Source of the DNA: Armatimonadota bacterium
GTDB taxonomy: Bacteria > Sysuimicrobiota > Sysuimicrobiia > Sysuimicrobiales > Humicultoraceae
NCBI GenBank assembly: GCA_031459855.1
Contig: JAVKHP010000001.1
Location: 2,749,906-2,813,905, forward strand
DNA length: 64,000 bases
Reading direction: 5' to 3'
In this document: positions 29,971 to 38,292 of the stretch, piece after piece
Layout of the letters: each line of letters opens with the position of its first letter
How positions within the stretch are numbered: the first letter of the stretch is position 1
The notes under the pieces: generated by a model
What the model saw: the letters and a program-made list of their open reading frames with translations, nothing else
Database searches by the model: none
Told to the model about the DNA's origin: nothing
Position numbers and translations under genes: made by a program

Positions 29971-30371
29971 TGGCTGATCCCCCAGCGTACAGGGGTGCCG
30001 CCAGCAGGGCCACGATCAGCGGCCGGGAGGGTGGCTGGTGATCCAGCGTACAGGGGTGCCTTCAACGCCGCCGACCCGACCGCGAGGGTGGGCGGTTGGT
30101 CCCCCAGCGTACCGGGGGGTGGACGCGGCGCAGCCAGGGTCGGGGTGCCGGACACCGACGGTATCCTCACGGCGCGCGGGGGGACAGGGCGTCGAGGCGC
30201 AACGGCAGGAGGCCGACTGCCGTCTCCCCACCGCGTGTGGGTGCAGGGTGGTCGTCCCGATGCCGAAGCGCGTCCCGCTCGTCGTCTCCCCACCGCGCGT
30301 GGGTGCAGGGCATTGCCGTGAGCGCTGCGGCCGTGCAGCTGCTCCTCTCCCCACCGCGCGCGGGTGCAGGG
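29971..30371. CRISPR. Small, diverged CRISPR-like array without cas genes
   Basis: Seven positions at about 61-bp spacing. Family A: copies at 29971-29999, 30032-30060 and 30093-30121 (both steps exactly 61); core CCCCAGCGTACAGGGGTGCC, third copy diverged. Family B: copies at 30221-30248, 30283-30310 and 30344-30371 (steps 62 and 61); core CTCCCCACCGCGCGTGGGTG. A weak intermediate copy lies near 30161-30189. Repeats are 28-29 bp with an internal inverted repeat (CCCC/GGGG; CCCAC/GTGGG); spacers are 32-34 bp and unrelated to each other. This is the geometry of type I-E arrays, whose repeats also have a CCCC...GGGG stem. No cas gene is in the window. Reading frames through it are not protein-like. 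Alternative: spaced regulatory repeats for the divergent genes at 29943 and 30501. The rest of 29944-30500 shows nothing else. Confidence 0.55.
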
Positions 30372-30500
30372 GCTGGCCCCACGGCACCGCGAAGCACCCA
30401 ACGCTGTGGTCTGTGCCGTCACCGTGGGGAGCGGCCGGAACCGCAGCCGAGCAAGGGAGCCCGGAGGTCGGCGCCGGCGACGGCCCGGCCCCGCAACAAA

Positions 30501-31778
30501 ATGGCGCACACACGCTATACCTCCCTGCAGTGGTGGAATCTCGCGGCGGCCGGCCTCGCGCTGCGCGCGGTGCTGCTGCCCTCCGGCGGCTATCCGACCG
30601 ACATCGCGTCGTTCAAAGCGTGGGCGGTCGCCCTGGCCGCAAGCGGGCCAGCGGCCTTCTACGGCTCGGGGTTCGCGGACTACCTCCCTGGGTATCTCTA
30701 CGTGCTGTGGCTGGTTGGGGAGCTCAATGCGCTCCTGCAGTTCAACGACGTCGCGTGGCTGGTGGCGTTGAAACTGCCTGCTGTGCTGGCCGACCTGGCC
30801 ACGGCGTGGCTCCTGCTGCACATCGGCGCGCGCGCCAGCCACCCAGCCGGCCTGGGCCTGGCCGCGACCTACCTCTTCAACCCCGGAGTCCTCTTCACGA
30901 GCGCAGTGTGGGGGCAGGTCGACAGCGTGGGCGCGTTGCTCATGCTCGCGGGGCTGTGGGCCCTGGCCCGACCCGCACCGGCCCTCGTCGCCAGCACCGC
31001 GCTCCTGGGCGTGGCCGCCCTGACCAAACCCCAGGTGGCCCCCGCGTTGCTGCCGGCCACCCTGGCCGTGCTACCGCTGAGCGCGGCCCGTGCGCCGGTG
31101 GTGCGCGGGCGCCGGCTGGCCCTGGCCGCCGTCGTGCCGCTGGCGATCGTGGCAGTGCTGGCCTGGCCGTTCGGCCTGACGCTGGCGGACCTGGGAGCGC
31201 TGCTCCGGGACGCGGCCCGGGTGTACCCGTACGGCAGCGTCATGGCGTTCAACCTGTGGGGTGCGGTGCAGGGGTTCTGGATCCCCGACACAGCACGCTG
31301 GGCCGGGGTGCCGGTCGTCGTGTGGGGGCTCGTGCTCGGTGGCGGGACCGCCGCGGTGGTCGCGGCGCTGGCCTGGCGCGCTGACCCGCAGCGAGCGTTG
31401 CTGCCCGCGGCCGCCGTGACCCTGCTGGCGGCGTTTGCGCTGCCCACGCGCGTCCACGAGCGTTACCTGCTGCCGGCCCTGCCGGTGCTCGCCGCCGCAG
31501 GGTACAGCGACCGGCGCTTCTGGGCGCTGTACGGTGGCGCCTCGGGCCTGTTCGCGCTCAACGTGCTGTACGCCTACACACGACCCCATCTACAGACACT
31601 GCGCCTGCCGGTGTGGCTCGAGCAGACGCTGTTCGCCGCACCGGTGACCCGGGCGCTGGGCGTCGCGGCCGTGCTCGCGCTGTCCTGGGGACTCGCTATC
31701 CTCTGGGATCTCTGCCGGCGCTCGCGGGAAACCGCCGCACTCGCCACCACAGACGCCCCAGCTCGTAGAACGCCCTGA
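30501..31778 (+). CDS. GT-C membrane mannosyltransferase-like protein
   Basis: 425 residues from ATG 30501 (MAHTRYTSLQWWNL). About ten transmembrane helices. The motif SAVWGQVDSVGALLMLAGL near residue 135 and FNPGVLFTSAVWGQVD are typical of Gpi18/PIG-M-like mannosyltransferases (COG5542 type), as are KAWAVALAASGPAAFYGSGF with DYLPGYLYVLWLV near residue 40, and LPTRVHERYLLPALPVLAAA near 315. Such enzymes use a polyprenyl-phosphate sugar on the outer face of the inner membrane. Its 3' end overlaps the convergent GT2 gene by 83 nt. The frame is open further upstream through the repeat array but without similarity. Confidence 0.82.
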   Translation: MAHTRYTSLQWWNLAAAGLALRAVLLPSGGYPTDIASFKAWAVALAASGPAAFYGSGFADYLPGYLYVLWLVGELNALLQFNDVAWLVALKLPAVLADLATAWLLLHIGARASHPAGLGLAATYLFNPGVLFTSAVWGQVDSVGALLMLAGLWALARPAPALVASTALLGVAALTKPQVAPALLPATLAVLPLSAARAPVVRGRRLALAAVVPLAIVAVLAWPFGLTLADLGALLRDAARVYPYGSVMAFNLWGAVQGFWIPDTARWAGVPVVVWGLVLGGGTAAVVAALAWRADPQRALLPAAAVTLLAAFALPTRVHERYLLPALPVLAAAGYSDRRFWALYGGASGLFALNVLYAYTRPHLQTLRLPVWLEQTLFAAPVTRALGVAAVLALSWGLAILWDLCRRSRETAALATTDAPARRTP

Positions 31779-32421
31779 GGAGCACACGCGGGCTGCCGCC
31801 CGTTTGCCGGCCGTGCCGGCGGGGCCGATGTGAGACCGGCACCTCCACGATCCGCGCGCCGCGCCGGCGCGCCTTCCCCAGCAGCTCAGCGCTGATGAAG
31901 GCACCCATCGACTCCAGCGCCAGCGACTGCACCAGGGCCGTACGCATGAGCTTGAAAGCGCAGTCCACGTCCCGGACCTGCACGCCCAGCAGAACGCGCA
32001 TTAGCCACGTCCACGCCGAGGCAAAGGCACCCCGGTGCCGCGGGTCAGCCCGCCGCACGCGGTATCCCACCACCAGATCGGCGTCGCGCGCCAGGGCGAC
32101 GAACCGGTCGAGCTCCGCCGGCGCGAACTGCCCGTCGGCGTCCAGCAAGAGGATCCACGGCTTGCGCGCCGCCTCGAAGCCCGTGCGCAGCGCCGCGCCG
32201 TACCCGCGGTTGCGGTCGTGGCGCAGCACCCGTACCGGCAGCTCGGCGGCCAGCCGCGCAGCTACGCTTGCGGTGGCGTCGGTGCTACCGTCGTCGACGA
32301 CGAGGACCTCGAAGTCGGCGGCGGCAGCCGCCACCACCGGCACGAGCTCGCGCACGGTCGCCTCCAGGTTGCCGGCCTCGTTGAACGCCGGCAGGACGAC
32401 GCTCACGCCCTCTAGATCCAC
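31696..32421 (-). CDS. GT2 glycosyltransferase, dolichyl/polyprenyl-phosphate mannose synthase-like
   Basis: 241 residues from GTG 32421, overlapping the PMT stop by 10 nt. GT-A fold: SVVLPAFNEAGNLEATVREL, EVLVVDDGSTDATASVAARL (metal/nucleotide Asp), VLRHDRNRGYGAALRTGFEA and WILLLDADGQFAPAELDRF (DxD). The later DVDCAFKLMRTALVQSL is like DPM1/Ppm1 proteins, which make polyprenyl-phosphate mannose. Directly after a PMT gene this would supply its sugar donor. No C-terminal membrane helices are present. The last 83 nt overlap the plus-strand GT-C gene tail to tail. Confidence 0.85.
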   Translation of the reverse strand: MDLEGVSVVLPAFNEAGNLEATVRELVPVVAAAAADFEVLVVDDGSTDATASVAARLAAELPVRVLRHDRNRGYGAALRTGFEAARKPWILLLDADGQFAPAELDRFVALARDADLVVGYRVRRADPRHRGAFASAWTWLMRVLLGVQVRDVDCAFKLMRTALVQSLALESMGAFISAELLGKARRRGARIVEVPVSHRPRRHGRQTGGSPRVLLRAFYELGRLWWRVRRFPASAGRDPRG

Positions 32422-33779
32422 GTGCCGAACCACATGAGGCGCCGGAAGTGCGGCACCGTGATCGGCTGGCCGGTGAGCAGGGGGACGAACGCCGCCAGCC
32501 ATCCTGCGGCCAGCGCCAGGTACACCAGCACCGGGCCGTCGCCCGCAGCCGCGCGCACACGGCGCAACCCCCGTGCGACCGCGACGACCAGGAACGGCAC
32601 CGCCAGGAGGAAGTGGTAGAGGAACAGCACGCGCGGGATGAACGCGTACTGCCCCCAGGCGCAGGCGAAGCCCACCAGGACAGCAGCGTCGGGAACGCTC
32701 CGCCGAGCGGCCGCGACCGCCGCCGCGAGGAGGGCCGGGAGCCCCGCCCACCACACCACCGGATTCCCGATGGCGAGGACGCCGCGCGCCAGCTCGGGCG
32801 CCACCTCGCGGTAGTCGTACCAGATGGGTCGCAGGAGCAACGGCCACGACCACCAGGCCGACTGGTAGGGATGTCCCTGCGTCAGGCCCACATGGAACGC
32901 CAGCATCCAGCGCTGCACTGCCAGCACGTCGCCGAGCGTGTGCCCGACCCGCAGGTACGGTACGTAGGTCAGCAGGTAGATGCCGGCCGGCACGAGGCCC
33001 AACGCGACGACGAGCGCCCACGCATCGGCGCGGACGGCGGCCAGCACCGCGCGGCCTCGGACGAGGGCGACCAGCACGGCAAGCCCCAGCAGGGGCGGCA
33101 CGGCGGTCCACTTGGTGGCCATCGCACAGCCTGCGGCGATGCCCGCAGCGTACAACCAGACGCGGCCGCCCGCTCGCGGTGCACGGGCACATGCGCCTGC
33201 CCCCCGCGGGGTTGCCGACGCCGCGGCGACCGCGGCGTCGGTGTCGCCCGGGACCATGCCCTCCCGGCCCACCTTTCGTACGCCAGCCTGCAGGTACCGC
33301 CAGAACGCCCAGTACGCGGTCACCACGAACAGCGCCAGGAACACGTCGGGCTTGGCGATGCGGCTCTCCACGAACACCAGCCCGTCCAGCGCGGTCAGGA
33401 GGGCGCTTGCGGCGGCCACGAACGGATCGGCGTCGACGGCGCGGGCGAACGCGTACACCACCGCCACCAGCAGCACGCCTGCCACCGCGCTCGCCAGCCG
33501 CCACCCTGCTGGCCGGTCGCCGGCCAGGCGAATCGACGCGGCGATGATCAACTTCGACAGCGGCGGGTGCGTGCGCTCCTCGGTGACCTCCTGGCCCGCC
33601 AGCACCTGCCTGGCTGCCGGCACGTAGTAGACCTCGTCGAAGATCATGCCAGCAGGCTCGCCCAGGCCCCACAGCCTGGCGGCAGCCGCGACGACAGCCG
33701 CCGCCACCATCGCCCACACGAGCAGATCCCGGCGCCCCGCGACCGCACGCGGCGGTCCTAACGCCATCGCCTCCACCAC
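32412..33779 (-). CDS. PMT-family (GT39) protein O-mannosyltransferase
   Basis: 455 residues from GTG 33779 (ATG 33767 is an alternative), overlapping the transglutaminase gene by about 20 nt. Multi-pass membrane protein. The PMT signature is clear: PAGMIFDEVYYVPAARQVLA with the catalytic Asp-Glu, then THPPLSKLIIAASIRLAGDR. ESRIAKPDVFLALFVVTAYW and MATKWTAVPPLLGLAVLVA are also as in PMT. A long Ala/Gly-rich loop near residues 170-200 is unusual. PMTs add mannose to Ser/Thr of proteins during Sec export, as in actinobacteria. Pairing with the GT2 next door forms a complete donor-plus-transferase module. Confidence 0.85.
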   Translation of the reverse strand: MVEAMALGPPRAVAGRRDLLVWAMVAAAVVAAAARLWGLGEPAGMIFDEVYYVPAARQVLAGQEVTEERTHPPLSKLIIAASIRLAGDRPAGWRLASAVAGVLLVAVVYAFARAVDADPFVAAASALLTALDGLVFVESRIAKPDVFLALFVVTAYWAFWRYLQAGVRKVGREGMVPGDTDAAVAAASATPRGAGACARAPRAGGRVWLYAAGIAAGCAMATKWTAVPPLLGLAVLVALVRGRAVLAAVRADAWALVVALGLVPAGIYLLTYVPYLRVGHTLGDVLAVQRWMLAFHVGLTQGHPYQSAWWSWPLLLRPIWYDYREVAPELARGVLAIGNPVVWWAGLPALLAAAVAAARRSVPDAAVLVGFACAWGQYAFIPRVLFLYHFLLAVPFLVVAVARGLRRVRAAAGDGPVLVYLALAAGWLAAFVPLLTGQPITVPHFRRLMWFGTWI

Positions 33780-35905
33780 GGCAGCCTCCGGCGCAGCCGC
33801 TCCAGGTCGCGCCGCGCGGCGGCCAGCGCGGCACCGTCCAACGACGCGCCGCCGTATGCCACCGCCTCCACCATCGCCAGCAGTCGGTCGACCTCCGGCG
33901 CCCCGGTCGCCGCAACGGCCCGCGCACGGTACTCGGCCAGCGTCTCGCTCTGCCCGCGCGCCACCCCGTAACGGGCCAGCAGGCTACAGCAGGTCTCGTA
34001 GAGCGCCCGCAGCTCGCCCCGGGTCGGCCGTCGCCGTGGACGCAGCGCGGTCTTCCAGACGAGCACGCTGCCCAGCCCTGCGACCGCCGCCACCACCACC
34101 CACAGGAGCCCCGGCCCCCCCAGCGCGCCCCACGGGGCCCAGCCCGCGCGCCACGGCCACCGCAGGCCAAGCGCGGCCAGGCGCGCGCCCATCCGGGCGC
34201 TCAGGCCCTGCCAGAGCCACCGCGGCACCGCCGCGTCCCCGAGCGCCGCAGTGTCGGGAAAGCCCGGCGTCGGCTCGAACTCCACCCAGCCGATCCTGGG
34301 GAAGTACACCTCCACCCACGCGTGTGCGTCGCTGTTGCGCACTTCCAGGAGCCCCGTCACGGGATTGAGCGCCCCCGGCGTGTAGCCCGTCACCAGCCGC
34401 GCCGGGATGCCCGCAGCCCGCAGCAACACCACCATGGCGCTGGCAAACTGCTCGCAGTACCCGCGCCGTTCCTCGAACAGGAAGTAGTCTACCGCATCGC
34501 CGGGCCGGCGCTGCGGGGGGATCGTCAGATCGTAGACGTAGTGGTGCCAGAGGTACCGGTTGACGGCCATCACACGGTCGTAGCGCGTGGGCGCGCCGTC
34601 GGTGAGCCGGCGGGCCAGGGCGTGCACGCGGTCGGGCAGGGGCGGCAGTTGCAGGTAGCGCGCCGTGATGAACGCCGGGACCGTGCCCTCGGCGGCCCGC
34701 AGCCGCCCGGGATCGGGGACCATCGCCCGCGACACCACCGAATACACCGCGCCGGGCCGCAGCGGGCCGGGCAGCCGGATGGCGCCGTAGCGATCCAGGT
34801 AGACGTGCCCGGCGGGCGTCCACAGGCGCTCGGCCAGGGCGGCCGCGAAGAGCACGTTCGGCTGCTCGGCCTCCAGGAAGAAGGTCTGGATGACCTCCAC
34901 GGGTCGCGCGCCGTAGCTCAGCACCTCGTCCCCACGGTAGACCAAGCGGGCCGGCGGGAAGCCAATCCGCACTTCGGTCACCTGCGGGTCGCTGGCGCGC
35001 CAGCCCCACCCCGTGTAGGTGTCGAAGACCAGGCCGCGCCAGTTGAACGCGTGCGTCGCCCGCACGCGCATGACGAGACGGTCGTCCAGCCGGCCGCGCA
35101 CCCGCAGGTCGACCGCCGGGCTGAACCCGAAGTAGCCGCGGGCGTTCCACCGCGGCACCTCGGCGCCGTCGTCGCGCGCGTCGGGGTACGCAGGGTTGAC
35201 GATCCGTCCGCCGTGCGAGGTCAGCCACTGCATGCGGGGCGAGAACGGGAGCGCGGTGAGGTGCATCCCCTCGAACCGGGGCATGACCACGAAGAGCACC
35301 CCGGTGGCCGCCACGACCGTCAGCAGCGTCCCCGCGGCCATGGGCCACACCTCGCGCGGCCGTCCCGCCGGCGCATGCACGCCCGCCGCCCCCTCTGTGC
35401 CCGTGCGCGTCGTGTCCCACGCGTGCTGCACGAGGGCAGGCACGGCGGCGGCCAGGTAGGCCGCCAGGTAGCCCAGGTAGCGCACGTCCAGCGCGAATAC
35501 GGCCGCCACCGCCATGAGGATGACCGACGAGAGCAGGCTGAAGAGCAGGTCGCGCCGCGCGGGCACGTCGAACGAGTGCAGCACCTGCAGCCACAGCAGG
35601 AAGACCGTGAGCGGGACGGTGGTCTGCAGCGGGTCGACCAGCACGTCCCGCACGAACTCCCGCGCGACCTCCAGGCACAGGAGGGCCAGCCCAACCTTGA
35701 CCCACCAATTGCGCCGGCCGCGTCGCCAGTACGAGAACAGGTAGCCTGTCGCGATCAACGCCGGGGTCAGCACCCGGAGGTCCGCGAACTCCTCGTGCGC
35801 GGTGAGGGCCAGCACGCTGACCAGCACCGCGGCCAGCGTCCACAGGCGCAGCGGCACGGCCGCCTCGGGCGGCGCGTTGCCGACCGTCGCACGCCAGCGA
35901 CTCAT
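33758..35905 (-). CDS. Transglutaminase-like membrane protein (TgpA type)
   Basis: 715 residues from ATG 35905, overlapping the DUF58 stop by ATGA. N-terminal domain of about six TM helices (LWTLAAVLVSVLALTAHEEF onward to residue 215), a periplasmic beta region, then a transglutaminase core: GYCEQFASAMVVLLRAAGIP (Cys), NSDAHAWVEVYFPRIGWVEF (His) and EPTPGFPD (Asp). One more TM (GLLWVVVAAVAGLGSVLVW) and a DUF4129-like cytosolic tail rich in Arg follow. The order moxR-DUF58-transglutaminase is widespread; the complex is thought to act on the envelope, but its chemistry is not established. Confidence 0.9.
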   Translation of the reverse strand: MSRWRATVGNAPPEAAVPLRLWTLAAVLVSVLALTAHEEFADLRVLTPALIATGYLFSYWRRGRRNWWVKVGLALLCLEVAREFVRDVLVDPLQTTVPLTVFLLWLQVLHSFDVPARRDLLFSLLSSVILMAVAAVFALDVRYLGYLAAYLAAAVPALVQHAWDTTRTGTEGAAGVHAPAGRPREVWPMAAGTLLTVVAATGVLFVVMPRFEGMHLTALPFSPRMQWLTSHGGRIVNPAYPDARDDGAEVPRWNARGYFGFSPAVDLRVRGRLDDRLVMRVRATHAFNWRGLVFDTYTGWGWRASDPQVTEVRIGFPPARLVYRGDEVLSYGARPVEVIQTFFLEAEQPNVLFAAALAERLWTPAGHVYLDRYGAIRLPGPLRPGAVYSVVSRAMVPDPGRLRAAEGTVPAFITARYLQLPPLPDRVHALARRLTDGAPTRYDRVMAVNRYLWHHYVYDLTIPPQRRPGDAVDYFLFEERRGYCEQFASAMVVLLRAAGIPARLVTGYTPGALNPVTGLLEVRNSDAHAWVEVYFPRIGWVEFEPTPGFPDTAALGDAAVPRWLWQGLSARMGARLAALGLRWPWRAGWAPWGALGGPGLLWVVVAAVAGLGSVLVWKTALRPRRRPTRGELRALYETCCSLLARYGVARGQSETLAEYRARAVAATGAPEVDRLLAMVEAVAYGGASLDGAALAAARRDLERLRRRLPWWRRWR

Positions 35906-36999
35906 CCGAGCACCGCGCCATCGGCGGCGTAGGTCAGCCGGCCCGTCAGGGGCCATCCCGTGAGCGCGCCGTGCGCGGGCCCGGCCCGGATCGCCGCGTG
36001 CGCCGCGTTGGCTGGTGCCACCAGCGTGCACCCCTCAGGCCACCCGGCCACCTCGTCGGTCAGCGCCACCACCACCAGGTGCCGGTCCGTCGCCGCGCGC
36101 AGCCGCGCCAGCGCCTGCGCGAGCGGCGGCCCGCTGGGCGCGGTACAGGCGAGCCAGTCCATGGCATCCTCCCACTGCCGCAGCACTACGGGGCCGGTGG
36201 TCCACGCCATCAGGACTACGTCCACACGGCGGTCCCGCGCCAGGCGGTACAGCGACGCCGCGGCGCGCACCGCCGGGTCGAGGGCCACCGCCGGCTGGCG
36301 AGCGTCGAGGTCGAGCACGATGGCCAGTCCGGGTGCCTCGGGCTGCTCGAACTCGCGGACCACCAGCGCGCCACGCCGCGCCGATGAGGGCCAGTGCACG
36401 CGGGTGAGGGCGTCGCCCGGCCGGTAGTCGCGCACACCGTAGAGGTCCTCGGGATGACGTGTGCGGCGCGTCGCAACCGCCGCCTCGAAGACCGGGGCGA
36501 GTCGCCGGACCGCGGCGGGGGCGACCGGGCGCAGCGCCGGCCACACGAGCACGTCGGCCGCCTCGCCGAGCCGCCGCCGCGCCAGGAACACGCCCAACGC
36601 GCCCCGCGAGCGGACCTCGACAGGCCCAACCCGGTGCCAGCCACGGCGGGTCGGCACTGGAGCCAGCACCACCGTCTCCGGGCGCCCTGGAAGCACGGCG
36701 GGCACAACCGCGGCCACCCGGCCGCCGGGCCAGCCGTCCTCCACGACGAGCAGCCGCGCCAGCCGGCGGGCCTCCACCGAGAGGGTCACCGACAGCGGCG
36801 TACCCTCCACACCCCGGGCCGGCACCTGCCGGCGCACCCGCACGCGACGCGGGGTGGCGAGCGCGCTCGCCGTGCCCACCACGATCACGCCGAGCACGGC
36901 CGCGTCCAGCACGAACAGCAGCCCCGACATGACGTTGGTGGCCAGCAGGAAGATCGCGGCGGCGATCGCCAGCAGCACGAGCCCCTCCCGCGTTGGCAT
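35902..36999 (-). CDS. DUF58 protein with N-terminal membrane hairpin
   Basis: About 365 residues from ATG 36999; GTG 37050 overlapping the moxR stop (GTGA) would add 17 residues. Two TM helices at the start (EGLVLLAIAAAIFLLATNV and GLLFVLDAAVLGVIVVGTA), a beta-rich segment (SVTLSVEARRLARLLVVEDG) and the DUF58 signature DLYGVRDYRPGDALTRVHW followed by SSARRGALVVREFEQPEAPG. The C-terminal part is a von Willebrand A-like fold (LAIVLDLDARQP). It acts with the MoxR ATPase next to it. The ATG start agrees with the usual position right before the TM hairpin, so I prefer it. Confidence 0.9.
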   Translation of the reverse strand: MPTREGLVLLAIAAAIFLLATNVMSGLLFVLDAAVLGVIVVGTASALATPRRVRVRRQVPARGVEGTPLSVTLSVEARRLARLLVVEDGWPGGRVAAVVPAVLPGRPETVVLAPVPTRRGWHRVGPVEVRSRGALGVFLARRRLGEAADVLVWPALRPVAPAAVRRLAPVFEAAVATRRTRHPEDLYGVRDYRPGDALTRVHWPSSARRGALVVREFEQPEAPGLAIVLDLDARQPAVALDPAVRAAASLYRLARDRRVDVVLMAWTTGPVVLRQWEDAMDWLACTAPSGPPLAQALARLRAATDRHLVVVALTDEVAGWPEGCTLVAPANAAHAAIRAGPAHGALTGWPLTGRLTYAADGAVLG

Positions 37000-37046
37000 G
37001 CGATCGCCCTCACTGCCAGTCGGTGCGCAGGGCGCGCACGCCCCGC

Positions 37047-38027
37047 TCACGCGTCGACACGGGGGGCCTCGAAGACCGGCACCGGCGTGTCGCGGAGGAT
37101 CCGCGCCACCACCTCGTCGGCGGTGGTGCCTGCCCCGTCGACGCCGTCCGGCAGGCCTTGCGACCGCACCAGCAGGCGGTGCGCCAGGACCGGCAGCGCC
37201 AGGGCCTTGACGTCGTCGGGCGTCACGTACGTGGCGCCGCGCAACAGCGCGCGCGCCTGGGCCGCCCGCAGCAGGGCCAGGCTCGCGCGGGGACTGGCGC
37301 CCAGGGCGACCGCTGCGTGCTCACGGGTGGCGGTGGCCAGCCGCAGGACGTACTCGTGGATCGCCGGGCTCACGTAGACGGCCGCCGCCGCCTCGCGCAG
37401 GCGCACCACGTCGGCCGGCGTCAGCACCGGCGCGACGTCCTCGATCGGATGGCGCGCAGCGTGCCCGGCCAGCATGGCCCGCTCGGCCTCCCGTGGCGGG
37501 TAGCCCAACGACGTGGCGAGCATGAAGCGGTCGAGCTGCCCCTCCGGCAGCGGGTAGGTCCCGTGGTGCTCGGCGGGGTTCAGGGTGGCGATCAGGAAGA
37601 ACGGGTCGGGCAGCCGGCGCGCCTGCCCGTCGACCGTCACCTGCCCTTCGTCCATGGGCTCGAGGAACGCCGCCTGGGTGCGCGGGCTCGTGCGGTTCAG
37701 CTCGTCGACGAGCACGACGTGGGCGAAGATGGGCCCGGGGACGAAGCGCAGCTCGTACGTGCGCGGATCGATGACGGTCGTGCCGAGGATATCGGACGGC
37801 AGCAGGTCCGGCGTGCACTGAATGCGCGCGAAGTCACCGCCGATCGACCGGGCCAGGGCGCGCGCCAGCATCGTCTTGCCAACGCCGGGCACGTCGCGCA
37901 GCAGCACGTGGCCACGGGCCAGCACCCCCACCAGGACCAGGTCGACGACCTCGTCCTTGCCCAGGATGACACGGCCGATGCTGGCGCGCAGACGGTCGAG
38001 GTCGGCGCGGATGCGGGCGTCGGTCAT
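37047..38027 (-). CDS. MoxR family AAA+ ATPase
   Basis: 326 residues from ATG 38027 (AAGGGA ribosome site a few bases upstream). Chaperone-like AAA+ ATPase. Walker A: LLRDVPGVGKTMLARALARS near residue 45; Walker B: HVVLVDELNRTSPRTQAAFL with EPMDEGQVTVDG after it; sensor 1: FFLIATLNPAEHHGTYPLPE; arginine region EGQLDRFMLATSLGYPP. MoxR proteins help mature or activate partner proteins with VWA domains such as the DUF58 protein that follows. The 265-nt stretch upstream (38028-38292) has no visible gene and should hold the promoter for moxR-DUF58-tgpA-pmt-GT2. Confidence 0.93.
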   Translation of the reverse strand: MTDARIRADLDRLRASIGRVILGKDEVVDLVLVGVLARGHVLLRDVPGVGKTMLARALARSIGGDFARIQCTPDLLPSDILGTTVIDPRTYELRFVPGPIFAHVVLVDELNRTSPRTQAAFLEPMDEGQVTVDGQARRLPDPFFLIATLNPAEHHGTYPLPEGQLDRFMLATSLGYPPREAERAMLAGHAARHPIEDVAPVLTPADVVRLREAAAAVYVSPAIHEYVLRLATATREHAAVALGASPRASLALLRAAQARALLRGATYVTPDDVKALALPVLAHRLLVRSQGLPDGVDGAGTTADEVVARILRDTPVPVFEAPRVDA

Positions 38028-38292
38028 AAGTTCCCTTGGGGTATCTGCCCATCGGGGCGCCGGCTCGGACACGGGGGTATCGTACCACAGCTCTTGGCCG
38101 GCTCTTCGCAGCCTTCCGCTCGGCTGTTCGTTCTCCGCCGTGCTCCGCGCGCGGCCTTCTGGCGGATCCCCCGTCTGACCCTAGCCTGGCTCGCCCGCCG
38201 TCCGCCGCGGCGCCGGCGGTTGCGACATCTGTGCCTGCCGCCCCGACCCGCGACCGGTACCCTACCCGCCGGTTGTGGTGACCCGGCACTTG

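Noticed and set aside
29047-30321. Plus-strand open frame crossing the pilX/pilV genes and the repeat array
   Set aside because: Runs antisense to clear pilin genes and through the repeats; the repeated PAYRG-like peptide comes from the DNA repeats, not from a protein family.
30375-30435. An eighth CRISPR-like repeat after 30371
   Set aside because: At the expected spacing only scattered matches exist, so I ended the array at 30371.
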